Both the position numbers and the translations under genes were made by a program. The notes beneath the pieces are model-generated. The model ran no database searches. It was not told the origin of the DNA and was given only the letters and a program-made list of their open reading frames with translations. A DNA stretch of 64,000 nt from Scleromitrula shiraiana (Eukaryota > Ascomycota > Leotiomycetes > Helotiales > Sclerotiniaceae), in contig JABELC010000013.1 of NCBI GenBank assembly GCA_028455995.1, positions 1,178,001 through 1,242,000 on the forward strand. Reading direction: 5' to 3'. Positions 11,284 to 23,149 of this stretch are shown piece by piece (position 1 is the first letter of the stretch; each line of letters starts with the position of its first letter).

Positions 11284-13186
11284 TATGAATGGTCTGACTA
11301 AGTATTTGTTTGTTGAAGTTGATGATTGAATATGTTCCGCGGGTGTTTGGGAAAATTTGTGATTTTAAGATGTTTGTTATGGTTTTGAAAAGAATGGGAG
11401 TTTGTATTGTAAAGAGGTAATGATGGGAAAGAAAATCTCGAGCTTAATATGTAAAATGGTTCACGGGAGAACTACAGGGGGTTGTTGATTTTCTAGTACT
11501 CCAGTACAAAAGTTTTAAGTGATTATTGCAAATTATGTTGGTTGAAGAATGAGGTTGTTGGTAGTTTTAAAGTTGTGCATGGTAGTCTACATAAGAATGT
11601 TAGATGAAGTTGATTTTTAGTGAATTTATAATAGATTCATATTGAATTGAAAATCCCAAATAAACCTACTACATCATGATACAACTCTAGTAAATCAGTG
11701 AATAGTATGATCAAAAACCAAAATATATAGTCATAATAAAAAGGAAAAAAATTTTCTTTCCAAAAACATCTACCTAGTTCGTTGTTCCTAATAATAGAAT
11801 TATTGCTTTCTATGGGCATAACGCCACTTTAGAAGAAACTGAATATCAATCTTATTGATCAAGCAATTCAATTATCTTTAGGTAGTGAATTATGAATTAG
11901 GACTAAGAGAACGATGTTATTTGAAGTTTATAAGATAGAATTTAAAGAAAATAGATGCCTGTGTTCCAAGTTTTCCCATGAAATCTATTGACGTCGGCTG
12001 AATAATATGTGAGTCAGCAACGTAAAATATACAACCCACATCAACTCTTATATCACCGCCACTAGTATATGTAATTTATCATTGAATGGCATATCTAAAG
12101 GCTTGGAAATCAAGGAAGTCGAAGAGTTTTGAGTTCGCGGTTATGATTTCCGAATTACATATATGGAGGAGTTAGATTGTCATGTATATCCGAGTCGATT
12201 TCCGCTTTAGCACCGATACTGTTGGGATCACTCAGGTAAGTTGTTAAAAACGATAGTAAAAAACGTATATATTAATTGATGATCCTTTTCTTCGTACGAA
12301 TACTTACTTCGTACGAAGAAAAGGATCATATATACTAACTAAAAGAGTGGCCGGGGTCATGGCCGAAAGGCCACGTAGAATATAAAGTAAGATAAGAGGC
12401 ACGTGCCAACCACGTGCATCGTCAGATACATTAGTGGTAATGTACACTCGCGATTCAACACGAAAATGCTGTTCTAGATCGCATAAATATATTAACTAGG
12501 AAGCCTACAGAGCCCAAAGTCTCTCCACCACACAAGCATACAATTGGGAGCGAAATTTCTATTTCTACACTACGTCAACACCACCGACAGTGTAGAGCGA
12601 GCGCTTTTTGTGGTGAGATGACTACAATACTAATAAGCAATTATATGAATCTGATGGTAATGACTAATATGCATTCAAATACCCCAGCGCTCTATCTTAG
12701 ATGCCTAGGTCAAAGAATGCTGCAACGATGCACCCATTCACCACCATCAATCTTGGATTAGACTGTCTACCCTACGACTTTTCCAATCCACATTACGATC
12801 ACACTCCTCCAAACCTAAATTCCTTCCACCTCTACAACATCACCCTTCTCAACTCTTCCCACTACCCCATTTCCCTTCCTCTCCTCCTCACCATTTGGAG
12901 AAGGGCCCCAGAAGTCATCAAATAGTCAAAAATCCATCTCAAATGGTTGGTCTATATTATCAAAACAAAACAAAACATGGCACTAACTTCGACAGAATCA
13001 CTTAACATCGCACAAACATTGAATATTGTGATGCATCATAAATTAATTAACGCTGGTGATTGTTTATTGTGTGCGCTATATACAATCATGATGACTATAA
13101 TAACACTCCGTGTCACTATCGCTACCTTTTCAGTAAAATCCTAAGAACTTTGAAGTTTTCACAAACTACTACCTGACCCGTAGTAA
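11284..13186. other. AT-rich intergenic region with hairpin-forming sequences
   Basis: 1.9 kb with no supported gene. It contains a perfect 20-bp inverted repeat (12281-12327), two CACGTG boxes 9 bases apart near 12400-12417, and an imperfect ~97-nt stem (12522-12618). A 74-codon frame at 12701 has no support beyond being open. Confidence 0.6.
12281..12327. repeat. perfect 20-bp inverted repeat with 7-nt loop
   Basis: The left arm 12281-12300 and right arm 12308-12327 (TTCGTACGAAGAAAAGGATC) are exact reverse complements around the loop TACTTAC. Each arm also contains the palindrome TTCGTACGAA. Confidence 0.95.
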
Positions 13187-14278
13187 TCAATTATAAGGTA
13201 TAGCAGGAGGCTGTGTAAAAAATGCCTTCATTGCATCTATCCTAGCCCTGGTAAATTCCGCCATTCGTCGATGATAATCTCTGCGGCCACGTCTTTGGTT
13301 ATCGGTTTGATCATCTCTTACATCGTTATCTTGAGAATTTGTTGTGGAGTTCTGTGACTGAGGATTCTGAGGAGCCGTCTCACTTCCATCCTTTACTTGA
13401 AAGTTCTATGAGACGATGGTTAGGATCAGGAATTAAGAAGAGAAAACAAAACATACTTCATCGTTACTTTCATCAGACGTGTTCTGAGTGCTTCCACTGC
13501 TTTTACTGAAAACAGATTTCGATTTGCTAATTAGACTGGAAGCCATAGTGGAGGTTTTGCGCAGCCCACTTCCGATTCCACTAGACCACTTGCGATAAGA
13601 ACTTTGATCTTGACGAGGATCTTCAACATCTTCTGATGAACCTGGGAAATTTTCTGGTCCCGACCAAAGAGATCCAAATGGACCACGATCAAATGACGGC
13701 CCCTGAAAATCATTTACTATAATCATAAGTTTGTGTTAGCTAGCCATTCATTTAACCAAAGTAAGGTATCAATTCGACTGAGAATCTTTACCTTGAGCTT
13801 GACCAGATGATTGTCTCGAATGTCCTTGATTCACAGATGGATTACCAGGTAAATTCGATTCCCGCATATAATCAGTTGTCCCAGTAACCGCCTCACTCGT
13901 AGAAGGAAGCTTTCCAGTAACTGCCTCACTCGTAGAAGGGAGCTTTCCAGCACCTGAAGCACGTCCTGTAGTGGCTCTTCTAGAGGCACGTTCTTCACGT
14001 TCTTGAGTTCTCAGAACATCATAGAGTTGCAAGACTGAAGCCGGAGATTGACTTCCAGTATTGGAAGTTTGATCAGAGTAGGCTTCATCCGGTGTAGGAA
14101 TTATACTTAGAGATCGAGCCTCTGTATCTGTAGCATGAGCTATATTGGTTTCTTCAACATTGGGAATGGTAGGTGGAGGGGCAGAAGCACCACTTTTGTC
14201 AGAATCAAAATAATCTCGAGTTGGTTGAGGAGAGCCAGGTAGAGGATTTGTGGTATCGCGAGGACTTGTATTAGACAT
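13187..14278 (-). CDS. low-complexity Ser/Thr-rich protein, 321 aa, unknown function
   Basis: Not recognised. Exons 14278-13792, 13716-13457 and 13405-13187; phases 1 and 0 join without stops. The start MSNTSPRDTT is preferred over an in-frame upstream Met because the sequence upstream of it is hydrophobic and unlike the rest. The protein is rich in Ser, Thr, Pro and Gln, with a perfect 11-residue tandem duplication (GKLPSTSEAVT twice) encoded by a 33-bp repeat at about 13881-13946. Exon 3 ends in a basic, helical segment (RRGRRDYHRRMAEFTRARID). It looks disordered, possibly a regulatory or scaffold protein, but nothing fixes a role. Confidence 0.7.
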
Positions 14279-15344
14279 TTTGAAGTATCTATGTGATAAA
14301 CTGAAGAGATTTGGTTGAATGACGTGGTAACAAAGCGATAATGTAACTATTGAATCGAATTGGATCAGTATTGTATCAGACAGGAACTCGTCTTCATAAT
14401 TTGGTGACAGAAACGTGTTGTACAATACCTTTGTGTTATATTGAGTCGAAAAGAATGATGGTATTGATGTATGTTTGTAAAGAATGATTTTGGTAATTAA
14501 TTAATGGTGAAAATGAATGACCAAAAACGATTGACGAATGCAATGGATGAAGATATTTTTTGGATGATGAGTTTTCAGAAAGATTCTCAGGAAGTAAATA
14601 AAAGAAGTAGTTTTTTGAGAGTTTCCTGGATTGAGATGGGAAGGTGTGAGTTGTTGGTCAATGAGTTTGAATTAAGGGAGGTGGGACTTTTGTTCATTAG
14701 ATACGCAAACATATTCGAAAGGAAAGAATCATGTAGGTACAAGAAAAAGAACAGAAAGGGTAATGCAATCTTCGAATACTACAAATATTGGTTCCATCTC
14801 AAAGTCGCTAAGTTTCTTGGATCTTTCCTACAAATTTTGGTGATATTTTTTCGAGATTTTCTGATGTTGAACCTTCCTTCAGCCCAGACTTGAATTTCTT
14901 ACAATCTGCATCTTCATATTTTTGCCATTCCCTTGCACTTTCCGCGTTAAAATTACTCCATAACTACTAGGAAGCCACGTTGAATCCGTCAAATCCCAAG
15001 CTCATTTCAATCCAAGTCTTCATTGCAGTTTTCACCACCATCGAAACCCTCCTTCCTTCTTCGAGTTCGCTCGCCTAAACCCTTCACAACAACCAATCTT
15101 CAACTATTATGTGAATTTATTGGAAGTTATTCCGAGAATATCTATTCGTAATTGTGAGAAAGCTGTAAGTGACTAATTTGGATGTGTACTACATCCTGTC
15201 AACCAAAAAACGTGGTCGTGGTGCTGCTCCAAGTAGATGAATGAAGATTTCAATACTACTCATTAAATCAACGTCGTTACATCCAACTTACCAAACCATG
15301 TACAAATGATTATTCTTTACCTCCCGTTTCCCAAATCCTAAGAA
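14279..15344. other. intergenic, with a coding-like minus-strand scrap
   Basis: A 129-codon plus-strand frame at 14504 has no start context or family signal. On the minus strand about 15065-14967 reads ELEEGRRVSMVVKTAMKTW... and stops, followed by another coding-like stretch; this may be an exon relic. No gene can be supported. Confidence 0.4.
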
Positions 15345-17215
15345 CTAACTATTATTTCCTGTAGCCACTCCCCAAAAGAAGGCCACCCAAGATCCCAAAA
15401 CCAACAAAACTAGTGCCCCAAAACAAATATTCGAGAGTTTTTTGTTCCTAGCTCCATTTTCGCCATGAAACTTCTCCTTAGCATCATTAATAAGAGTACC
15501 ATTTGCAACTCTTTGCTTGCGTGTCCACTGTAAACTTCTTAAATCTACAGATCGGAATGATATACCCAGTATGATGTATGCTACTACTGCGGAACAGGAA
15601 GCATCCGCAACGTAGAGAATGGTTACTTTGTCATAGGAATTGTTGTCGGCATCCTGAATTACTCCTGCAACGATACGTACGATAATCGCCATACTGTTTC
15701 GTGATTAGTAAAAAATTAAATATGGACAAATTGGATGAGAAAATCTTACGCATTATTCATGGTGATTTTGATGGCACATGCCGTTCCAAATACTGATTGA
15801 TCCCACATTGATGTTCGAATACTATCGATGATGGTGGTGAGACCAAAGCAATAGGCAAATGCATAGAGTCCAAATGCTGCCTCTGTTCCTTTAACAGAAG
15901 GGGTCCAGTTTACAATAGCCATGGATATGAATACAAGAGTACCGGTAAATACCACTATTAATGTTAAGATGATCCTTTACCAAGCAGAATGGTTGGGCTT
16001 ACTTAGAGAAATTCGATTTCCAAATATATCAATGAAAACACCCAGCAATGGAACGAGAAAGAATCCTGAGCAAGTTAATACCTCGATATAACTCATATAT
16101 GAATGTTCACAGAATGACTTGCCTCCATACTGAATAGCCGAAGTATACCATCCAGCCGCGATTGAGTCAACACCCAACTGCATCTCAGCCATCTCAGTAG
16201 CATTACTTGTGAAAAGAGCCGCCGTAGATGTTTCAAACAGAGAAAACGCCATAATACACCAGAACGTCCATGGCATATCAAAAACCTTACTCCACTGAAA
16301 CCTTTTGTTACTTTCGGTGAGTTTCTCTCCGGTAGCTGGGTCTGCAATGCCTATGAACTTTTTATTGGCGTAGCGATTGAAATAATAAAATCCAGCAGTC
16401 ATTAAATTTGTAAATACGCTCATGCCGACAGATACCCAATAAACATTGGAAAAATCTCCGGTGTTTTTAGCGATAATATTCGCGGAGGATTTCCCGACAA
16501 ACGCGCCAATTTTCCCAATTCCCAATTCCAATGCGAGAGTTGAAGCAAAGCCATGATTTGGTGGAAACCATGATGAGAAGATTTTGTATCTAGTCGTTGA
16601 AGTTAGACGTATGTTTTAAGATAATAAACGGACACATTACTGTGCGATCTGGGTAGCAATATCTCCAAAAGCCTGGATGACAGTTCCACCAAGCATGAAG
16701 TGGTAGTTCCTAACATACGTAGCCGCAGCAATTAAAATAGAACCTATCGTGAAGATGATGTTGCCATAGAATATTGCACCTTGAACTCATTAGTAGGGAT
16801 AAAAGGGCAAAGGGGGATGATTTTTACCTGCTCCTCCTATTCTATCTGTTACTACCCCACTAACCAACATCAAAGCTGTAACCATGAAGTCTTCACTGGC
16901 GCTCAGTAAAGCGAACTCAGTGTTATTAATCTTCAGCTCTTTTTTAATGGTAGATTTCATAGCCCCAGTGATTCCACTACTCCAATGTGATCCAAATCCA
17001 ATTGCAGAGACCATAAGTACCGAAGCCAATTTCCATCTCATAGGAACTGGAACGTTTTCTGATTTATTTTCGCTTGAACTCGATGAATTATTTTGATCGC
17101 TCGCACTGTCAAATCCTGTAGAAATAATAACCTCCCCTTTGCTAGCCGCATTGCTATTAAATATCATTGTATCTGAGTGTAGGCCCCCATCCTGATTGAC
17201 TGAAGTATTGGCCAT
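15345..17215 (-). CDS. major facilitator superfamily transporter (MFSD1-like), 536 aa
   Basis: Multi-pass membrane transporter. Exons: 17215-16828, 16779-16641, 16589-16123, 16065-16003, 15954-15750 and 15693-15345, phases all consistent. After a ~55-residue Ser/Asn-rich N-terminus, helices begin at WKLASVLMVSAIGFGSHW; SGVVTDRIGGAG is the loop 2-3 signature of MFS, and hydrophobic segments continue to ALVLLVLGSWVAFFWG near the end. I place the start at the second Met (MANTSVNQ), in good context after TTGACA; Met three codons upstream would add MLT. Intron 3 (16122-16066) uses a GC donor (GGAG|GCAAGT) and is 57 nt, a multiple of three with no stop. Removing it gives IQYGGFFLVPLLG, the expected helix, while keeping it inserts 19 residues. 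Substrate unknown. Confidence 0.85.
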
Positions 17216-17408
17216 TGTCAACACTTGACAACCTTTGATTTCTTTTCGCAGTGAAAAAGTTCAAGATTAAACCAAGAAGAATACGTAGAAGCAAACAATA
17301 GAAGGAGGAGAGTTGTAGTGAGTTTCTTGGCGGAGAAGAGATTTTATCAGATTGTCCAAAATACAAGGATTTAGATCTGATAGAGGGATCCACTGCTGTA
17401 CATGACAC

Positions 17409-17622
17409 ACTAGTCAGCCGGACAATCTATTCTAATTAATGAGCAATAAATCACTATAAATTTGTATTAATATTTTATAATAAAAGAATATCATATTGAT
17501 CATTATTAAAGCTTATACTAGTAATTACAATATGATATAACTTAACTTATAAATTTTAAATTAGTACTTATTATATGATATAAAGCGTTCTCCGATTAGA
17601 TTAGATTGACCGATTAACCAGT
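17409..17622. mobile_element. AT-rich MITE-like insertion with imperfect terminal inverted repeats
   Basis: A ~214 bp, very AT-rich block upstream of the MFS gene. Its ends (about 17409-17437 and 17595-17622) are imperfect inverted repeats matching at about 21 of 27 positions, including CAATCTA and CTAAT cores. No coding capacity. A target-site duplication is not obvious, so assignment to a transposon class is open. Confidence 0.4.
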
Positions 17623-20600
17623 ATGTCCAGTTCAGCAGTGGATCCTTCTAAATAGCCTTGGCATCTCATGAAGCCCACCTCGCAGCGATTCCCACCAATT
17701 CCGATGCCGCAAACTCACGAAGAGTTTTCCTCATTTCCTTAGTTAAAGTCTCGGGACCGAAGTGTTGCATCAAAAATTAATATATACTTCATCATTCCAT
17801 CTTTGAAGTCAAGGTATGCTCGTCGAATCTATTCTTGGAGACTGGGTATTGACCGTTGCGCTCAGCTTTCGTTTCGATAACTAGATTCATTATCGGGCCA
17901 TTAAAAGCACGTCCACATGCAGTTTTTATAATTGAAGCTATGCACAAGAATCCACGATGATGCTCTATTGGAGAGTCGAGAAGATATTGAAGTGAAGTCA
18001 CATGACGTTTCACCCGAAATGTAACCGGAAGAGTGTTGGAAGGAATGGTCTATCGAGACTAGAGAATCTGGTGGTATTGGTTCTTATACTAGAACTACTA
18101 GATCTTAGAGCCCGACACGGCAATGAGATTGTGTTCGTTCATAGTGATGACGGGAAGAATTTATTTAATTAATGCAATTCTCATTGCATGGTGTGCTAAT
18201 AATTGAGCATCCTTAATCCTAGTCAGATAAGAAGCAATTCAAATCTAAAGAACATAAAAATACTTTTGAGGAGTACGAAAATCAAGCCATAGTATCAAAT
18301 TCGGATGCCATGTAGAAGATGAAAATGAACCCGAGAATGGTGCGCAAGATGTATGGTTCGGAGGCACATTCTCAATCCTTTAAAGAATGTGGAATATATC
18401 GACCTTCAGATATCGTCAGGTATAGGAATTGGTGCAGATGTTGAATCACTCATGAGGTCTTGATTTTTGACATCTCAACCAAATATAAAACGTCTATGAT
18501 ATTTCTTGCTATGTTGGAAGATAGTCAAACAGGCTAAGTCTTTCAAAGAATTGAAAATTGTTTCCGTCTTCTCCAAAAACGAAACAAATAGGTAGTATAA
18601 CGCGAATGAAGTCATGGATAGCAATAATCTATGAAGGGACAAAGCATCAAACATTGAAATTCGAGTGAATTGGATCGTTACATGATCTTCAACTTTCGAT
18701 ACTAGCTTAGCATGTTTTAACCAATTGCTTCAATTTCAATCACATCAAGGTCTGTACATTGAGGGATATGGTGCCAGATTGCACTTGATGTTGAACAATG
18801 ATTCATGATTTAATATATCAGAAACATCATAGCGACATCTTTGACCAAAACAAGTGCTACTGGGCATATAAATAAAATATTAGGTTGGAATATTGAAGTA
18901 GCTGATTGCTATGAGACTCATATATCAGGATAGTAAAGAAAGTTTCAATACATCTAGATCCATATACGATATGTGATAGGTATGCACTTTGATTAACGCG
19001 CTGTAGATTCAGATCTTTCCCCAAGAAACCCCCTCATGCCAACTAACTAAGGTTCGGAACACAATGTGACAATGCTTCCCTCCCAGATCACCAACAGATA
19101 TATTCTTCGACTTCGGAGTGTTGGTGATCACAATTAGATTAAGCAAAGAGGAGAAACAATGCTTGTTTCCGAACATTACAATAAATATGTGTGTTGTGGG
19201 CGTATTGACTTGTTGGTAAAAGAATGATTGCACTTGCAATAAGCTCATTGACCCACCTCGATACGGAATCCACTTCCCCGCCCATCTGCTACTCCACACT
19301 TTATCTTCTCATGCTCATGATTGGGATGTTTTCACCGGCTGTGTATGATTTGAAGAGTCAAGATGTTGTAAGATTTCTCGAGGTAGTCGAGAGACTTTCC
19401 TATGGAGGTGGTCAGTTTGTTGTTTAATGTTGATACGAGCATTGAAGATAGTATAGCTTACTCTAGATACTGATGGACTCCCTAGGATGTGGATAGCCAT
19501 ATAAATCCAATGTCGACATATGGGGTCTTCATGAAATAGATTAAAAGAAACAGCAAATGCAAATTGGCGCTATGCCATTGCCTGGAGATGACGATGTTAA
19601 TGATAAGGAAGCTATTCAAACACTCATTTGAACTACCGGGGAACTTTACTCGGTATGTTGGAAATATTCCAATTGAATGATACAAAATGTATATTTATAG
19701 TCCTGGATGCCCTATTTATTTCCAAAATATGGACTGGACATTGCGATTGTAAATGATAGATTTGCCACCACATACCGTATAAAAGTAAATTGCTCCCGCC
19801 ACCACACAGCAACTAACACAACCAAACAATCAACCATCAACCATAACAATTATAATATAAACAAGACTCACCAACTCAAATCTCATTTGCACATTATCAT
19901 CTCACCAACATCCAAAACCGCAGCAATCATTCAACAACAAAAGGGCGGCTAGGCTAGTGGAGATCCTCGGATACGACAATGGGGTTACCGAGATCCATGG
20001 ATCGCAATCATAAATAATCAACGCCATCACCGAGGACCGAGGATGAGAAACAAGAAGTGCAACAAAACTTTTCATCGCGCCTATTCAAGGTAAGGCGTAG
20101 ACTATGTAGTTAAACGACAAGGAAGTGAGAAATGCAACAGAAAATTGATATGATGATCGCGGCATAAAGTGGTGGTTATTGAGAAAAGTCCCCCAAATCA
20201 AGTCTGCGATTGATGTCTGCACAGCAAGTAATTATCGTATTCAAAACGATTATATTGTAGTCACTGGTAACAATAAGATGTTAATCAGTATAAAGGCATA
20301 CAGATGACTTTCGATTGCAAAAGATGAGGAAAGTAAATTCATCGTCACCAATCTCCTGTTGGATGCTTAGGTAGGTACACAATACAAAGATTTTTCCTAT
20401 ACACTTGCCGATGAATCATATTCATGGAATATAGTCACATTCCTTAACATATAGATTGGGTGCGAAGGGAGAAAAATATTTATTTTTATCTACTAAAAAT
20501 TGATCTAAATGAATTTATAAGCTCAATTGAATACATATCACCAGTCTTTATCTCATCTACTACCTAGGTAGTTGTCACTCCCAGCAATCGCAACCCATCA

Positions 20601-20703
20601 ATAATCCAAGCCTATATCCTTATTTAAAATCATGATTAAGTTGCATCTCTTCTAAATTTTAACTTCCCTTCACAAATAGTTTATTTCTCTGTTTATCCTG
20701 TTA
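17623..20703. other. gene-free 3 kb stretch
   Basis: Both strands were read without finding exons that join or a recognisable protein. The open frames at 17792, 19009 and 19707 are short and lack splice or family support. The right end is the 3' flank of the transporter pseudogene. Confidence 0.5.
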
Positions 20704-23149
20704 TTAGTAATTACCTCGCAGGATATAACATATGACACTCACAGGAAGAAACAGCGATAAAATCAAAGTTAAAGCCCCCGCGGCAATAACAATAATATAA
20801 GTTTTACTAATGGCATTCACAATGACAGCCGCAACCTTCTCTTTAGTGTCCAAGTCGAGTGATTGGTAATAGGCGCTGTCAGTTCCAGCAACCATACCAC
20901 CAATATTAGCAGGACTAAGTGTAGGTAGGAGTTTGGAGAGGCTCTTGATTGCTTGGTTTTGGAATATCGTCCCATCGATTGCGAGGGCTAGAACAATGGC
21001 GGTGGATTGTCCTGGATTGGTTTAGCTTGTATAAGGATTCTTTTGGTGTAGGGTAAGGTGATAATTAGTATAAGGAAAGGTAAAATAGGTAGTTTTGGAC
21101 GCACCGAAACATTGAAATCCTACTACATCAGGTATTTCCTCAGGCAGCACTAGAGCCTGTGATACGGCAAAAGAGGCTTGAGCGAATGCACCAGCTCCGA
21201 ATCCGATGAGGATTGTGTATCCATAGATTGCTGGGATAGATGTGGCAAGTGAGGCTGTATCTTCACGGTGCGGGAATTATTGTTAGCTTTTGGTTTATAG
21301 ATATATTTCCTGTTAGGTTATGTATGTGGGAGAGCAGAACTAACAAATCAAAGCAGAGCCAATAATAACGAGAGTGCCGCCACTGGATAAGTTGAACTGT
21401 TAGCTATGCACGTCTATCTTTGGGAAGCCGCATGGGTCGTTGCAAAGAAAAGATTCATACAAAAGATACCAAGGCATATAGTACCCTAATGCAGTCATGA
21501 GTGCACCATTCAGAAGAGTACCTGTCACGCCCATACTGATAAATGGTAGCAATCTCACTCCAGCTTTCAACGGCGAGTTACCCTGTTGAATGTTAGTATC
21601 CGATAACAACCTGAATATTGACCGGAACTATCTACTCTTGTGAATTGAAAATACAATGGAATGTAGTATGTGGGCACCTATTTTAATCAGCATCTTCGAG
21701 AACCAACGTCGATTCGATATCAACTTACAAAGATACATACAAATCCACAAAAGCTCAAGATCTGCAAGTTCAAATGGACCGGTCTCCTAATAAGCCAAGT
21801 AGGATATAACTTTGATCTTTCAGTAACAAAAGGATGGTAAATCTGAGATACGCAGAACGCAGCAAGTAGTACTGCTCTTACAATCCACAATGATATTTCA
21901 CTACCGGAATTCCACGCATATTGAGTCCCCCCGTAAGTGATTGCCATAGTCAAACAGCTACAAGTTCCAGCTAGGAAAACAATACCTATCTAGTCGATTT
22001 GACGCAGGAGTCGATCTTGTAATGGAATATTCGGCATGAGAGTAATGCTAGGGAGCACCCAGAGGTATATAGGTGAGAATATACCGCCGACGACAATATT
22101 GAGATAGAATGCCTAGGTGTTTTAGTTTCAGTAGATGAACTTGGTACCCCCAAAGAATGTGAAACCTAAAGGGGTATGAGAAATCAAAGGAATCGGGACA
22201 TTTACCCATCTCCAGGTTGCAGAACTCTCTGCAAGTGCACCGCCAGCCTATATATCAATCAGCAAGATAGGAATTAGTTGTTTTGGATGTCAAGCATACA
22301 ACCGGCCCTAATACAGTGCCAGTCTCCCTACATCTGTTGGCATTTTCTCTTCAAATGGCAACATAGAAATCACCATATGAGTCCCACCAGCCCCATGTAT
22401 ATGGGTCTTTCTTGCATTGTCGTCGTCACCGATATATAAGTCAAGCATCCAGCATACAAAGCGCAACCCTATCGCATATCATTTAGCTCTTATTATGACT
22501 ACAACTGAACCAGAGGATTCTCACGCCAACACCACTATATAAGTTAATCATTGAAAACATTACTGCAAGTTTAGTGGTTGTTGTGTACGTACCAAATTGC
22601 TCTGCCTGGTATCAATCTGTTTAACGTTGGAGATGCACCACAAATTGCACTGCCAGCGCAGAAGACGATGACATGTGCTATATACAGCCATTTGATATTA
22701 AATGTGCCATAAGCTTTGCACCTGAAAATCTTATCAGTCTCGCAATAGAGAGATAAATGTGTAAATGAAACAAACAAACCAGGGAAGAATAGTAGCTACA
22801 TTGCCTAAAGCATACGATACACCTAGCCATGAAAGCTTAGAGATCTCAGAAGGCCCATAGCTTTCGATAATACTGGGTTGTAGATCCGCTACGATGGTGT
22901 TGTCGAGACTGTATAGAAGTGTCGTTGAAAGAATGGCGGATATTACTAGAAACCACTAGATAGGGGTTAACTTAATTGGCCAGGTTCACTTCAACAAAGA
23001 GAAGAGAATCTTACTTTCCATCCATGTATATCTCTAGGGGATAAATTGTCAGTATTTATTTGCGCTATGACTTGCTCGGAAGAGAAGATCTGGCCCCGTC
23101 TCGAGGACGAGGCCTCTTCCTCCGAGGTTCCTTTTTCTTGGTTCGCCAT
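20704..23149 (-). pseudogene. DHA2 family (14-helix) drug/H+ antiporter with one in-frame stop
   Basis: Thirteen exons rebuild a complete 14-helix MFS transporter: 23149-23015, 22955-22780, 22721-22593, 22534-22525, 22468-22374, 22327-22300, 22247-22206, 22112-21729, 21677-21636, 21582-21461, 21382-21345, 21260-21105 and 21011-20704. All phases agree (1665 nt, ~554 codons). DHA2 landmarks: LDNTIVADLQPSI in helix 1, RAICGVGGC (motif C region), TTTMQERPIYMGLVGLIW, SATWRWAFYLN, and IYGYTILIGFGAGAF. The single lesion is TAG at 21992-21990 (codon ~246) in QID-stop-IGIVF, where homologues normally carry an aromatic residue; TGG to TAG is one transition. The 10-nt exon 4 is short but in phase. It may be a young pseudogene, a strain allele or a sequence error. 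Its neighbour, a PKS relic, suggests a dead secondary-metabolite cluster. Confidence 0.82.

Noticed and set aside
12701..12925. 74-codon plus-strand frame starting MPRSKNAATM
   Set aside because: No family signal, no splice partners, C/T-rich low-complexity composition; likely chance.
14504..14893. 129-codon plus-strand frame
   Set aside because: Open, but unlike any protein known to me, in AT-rich sequence between two minus-strand genes; composition (Lys, Phe, Glu, Ile) fits random AT-rich DNA.
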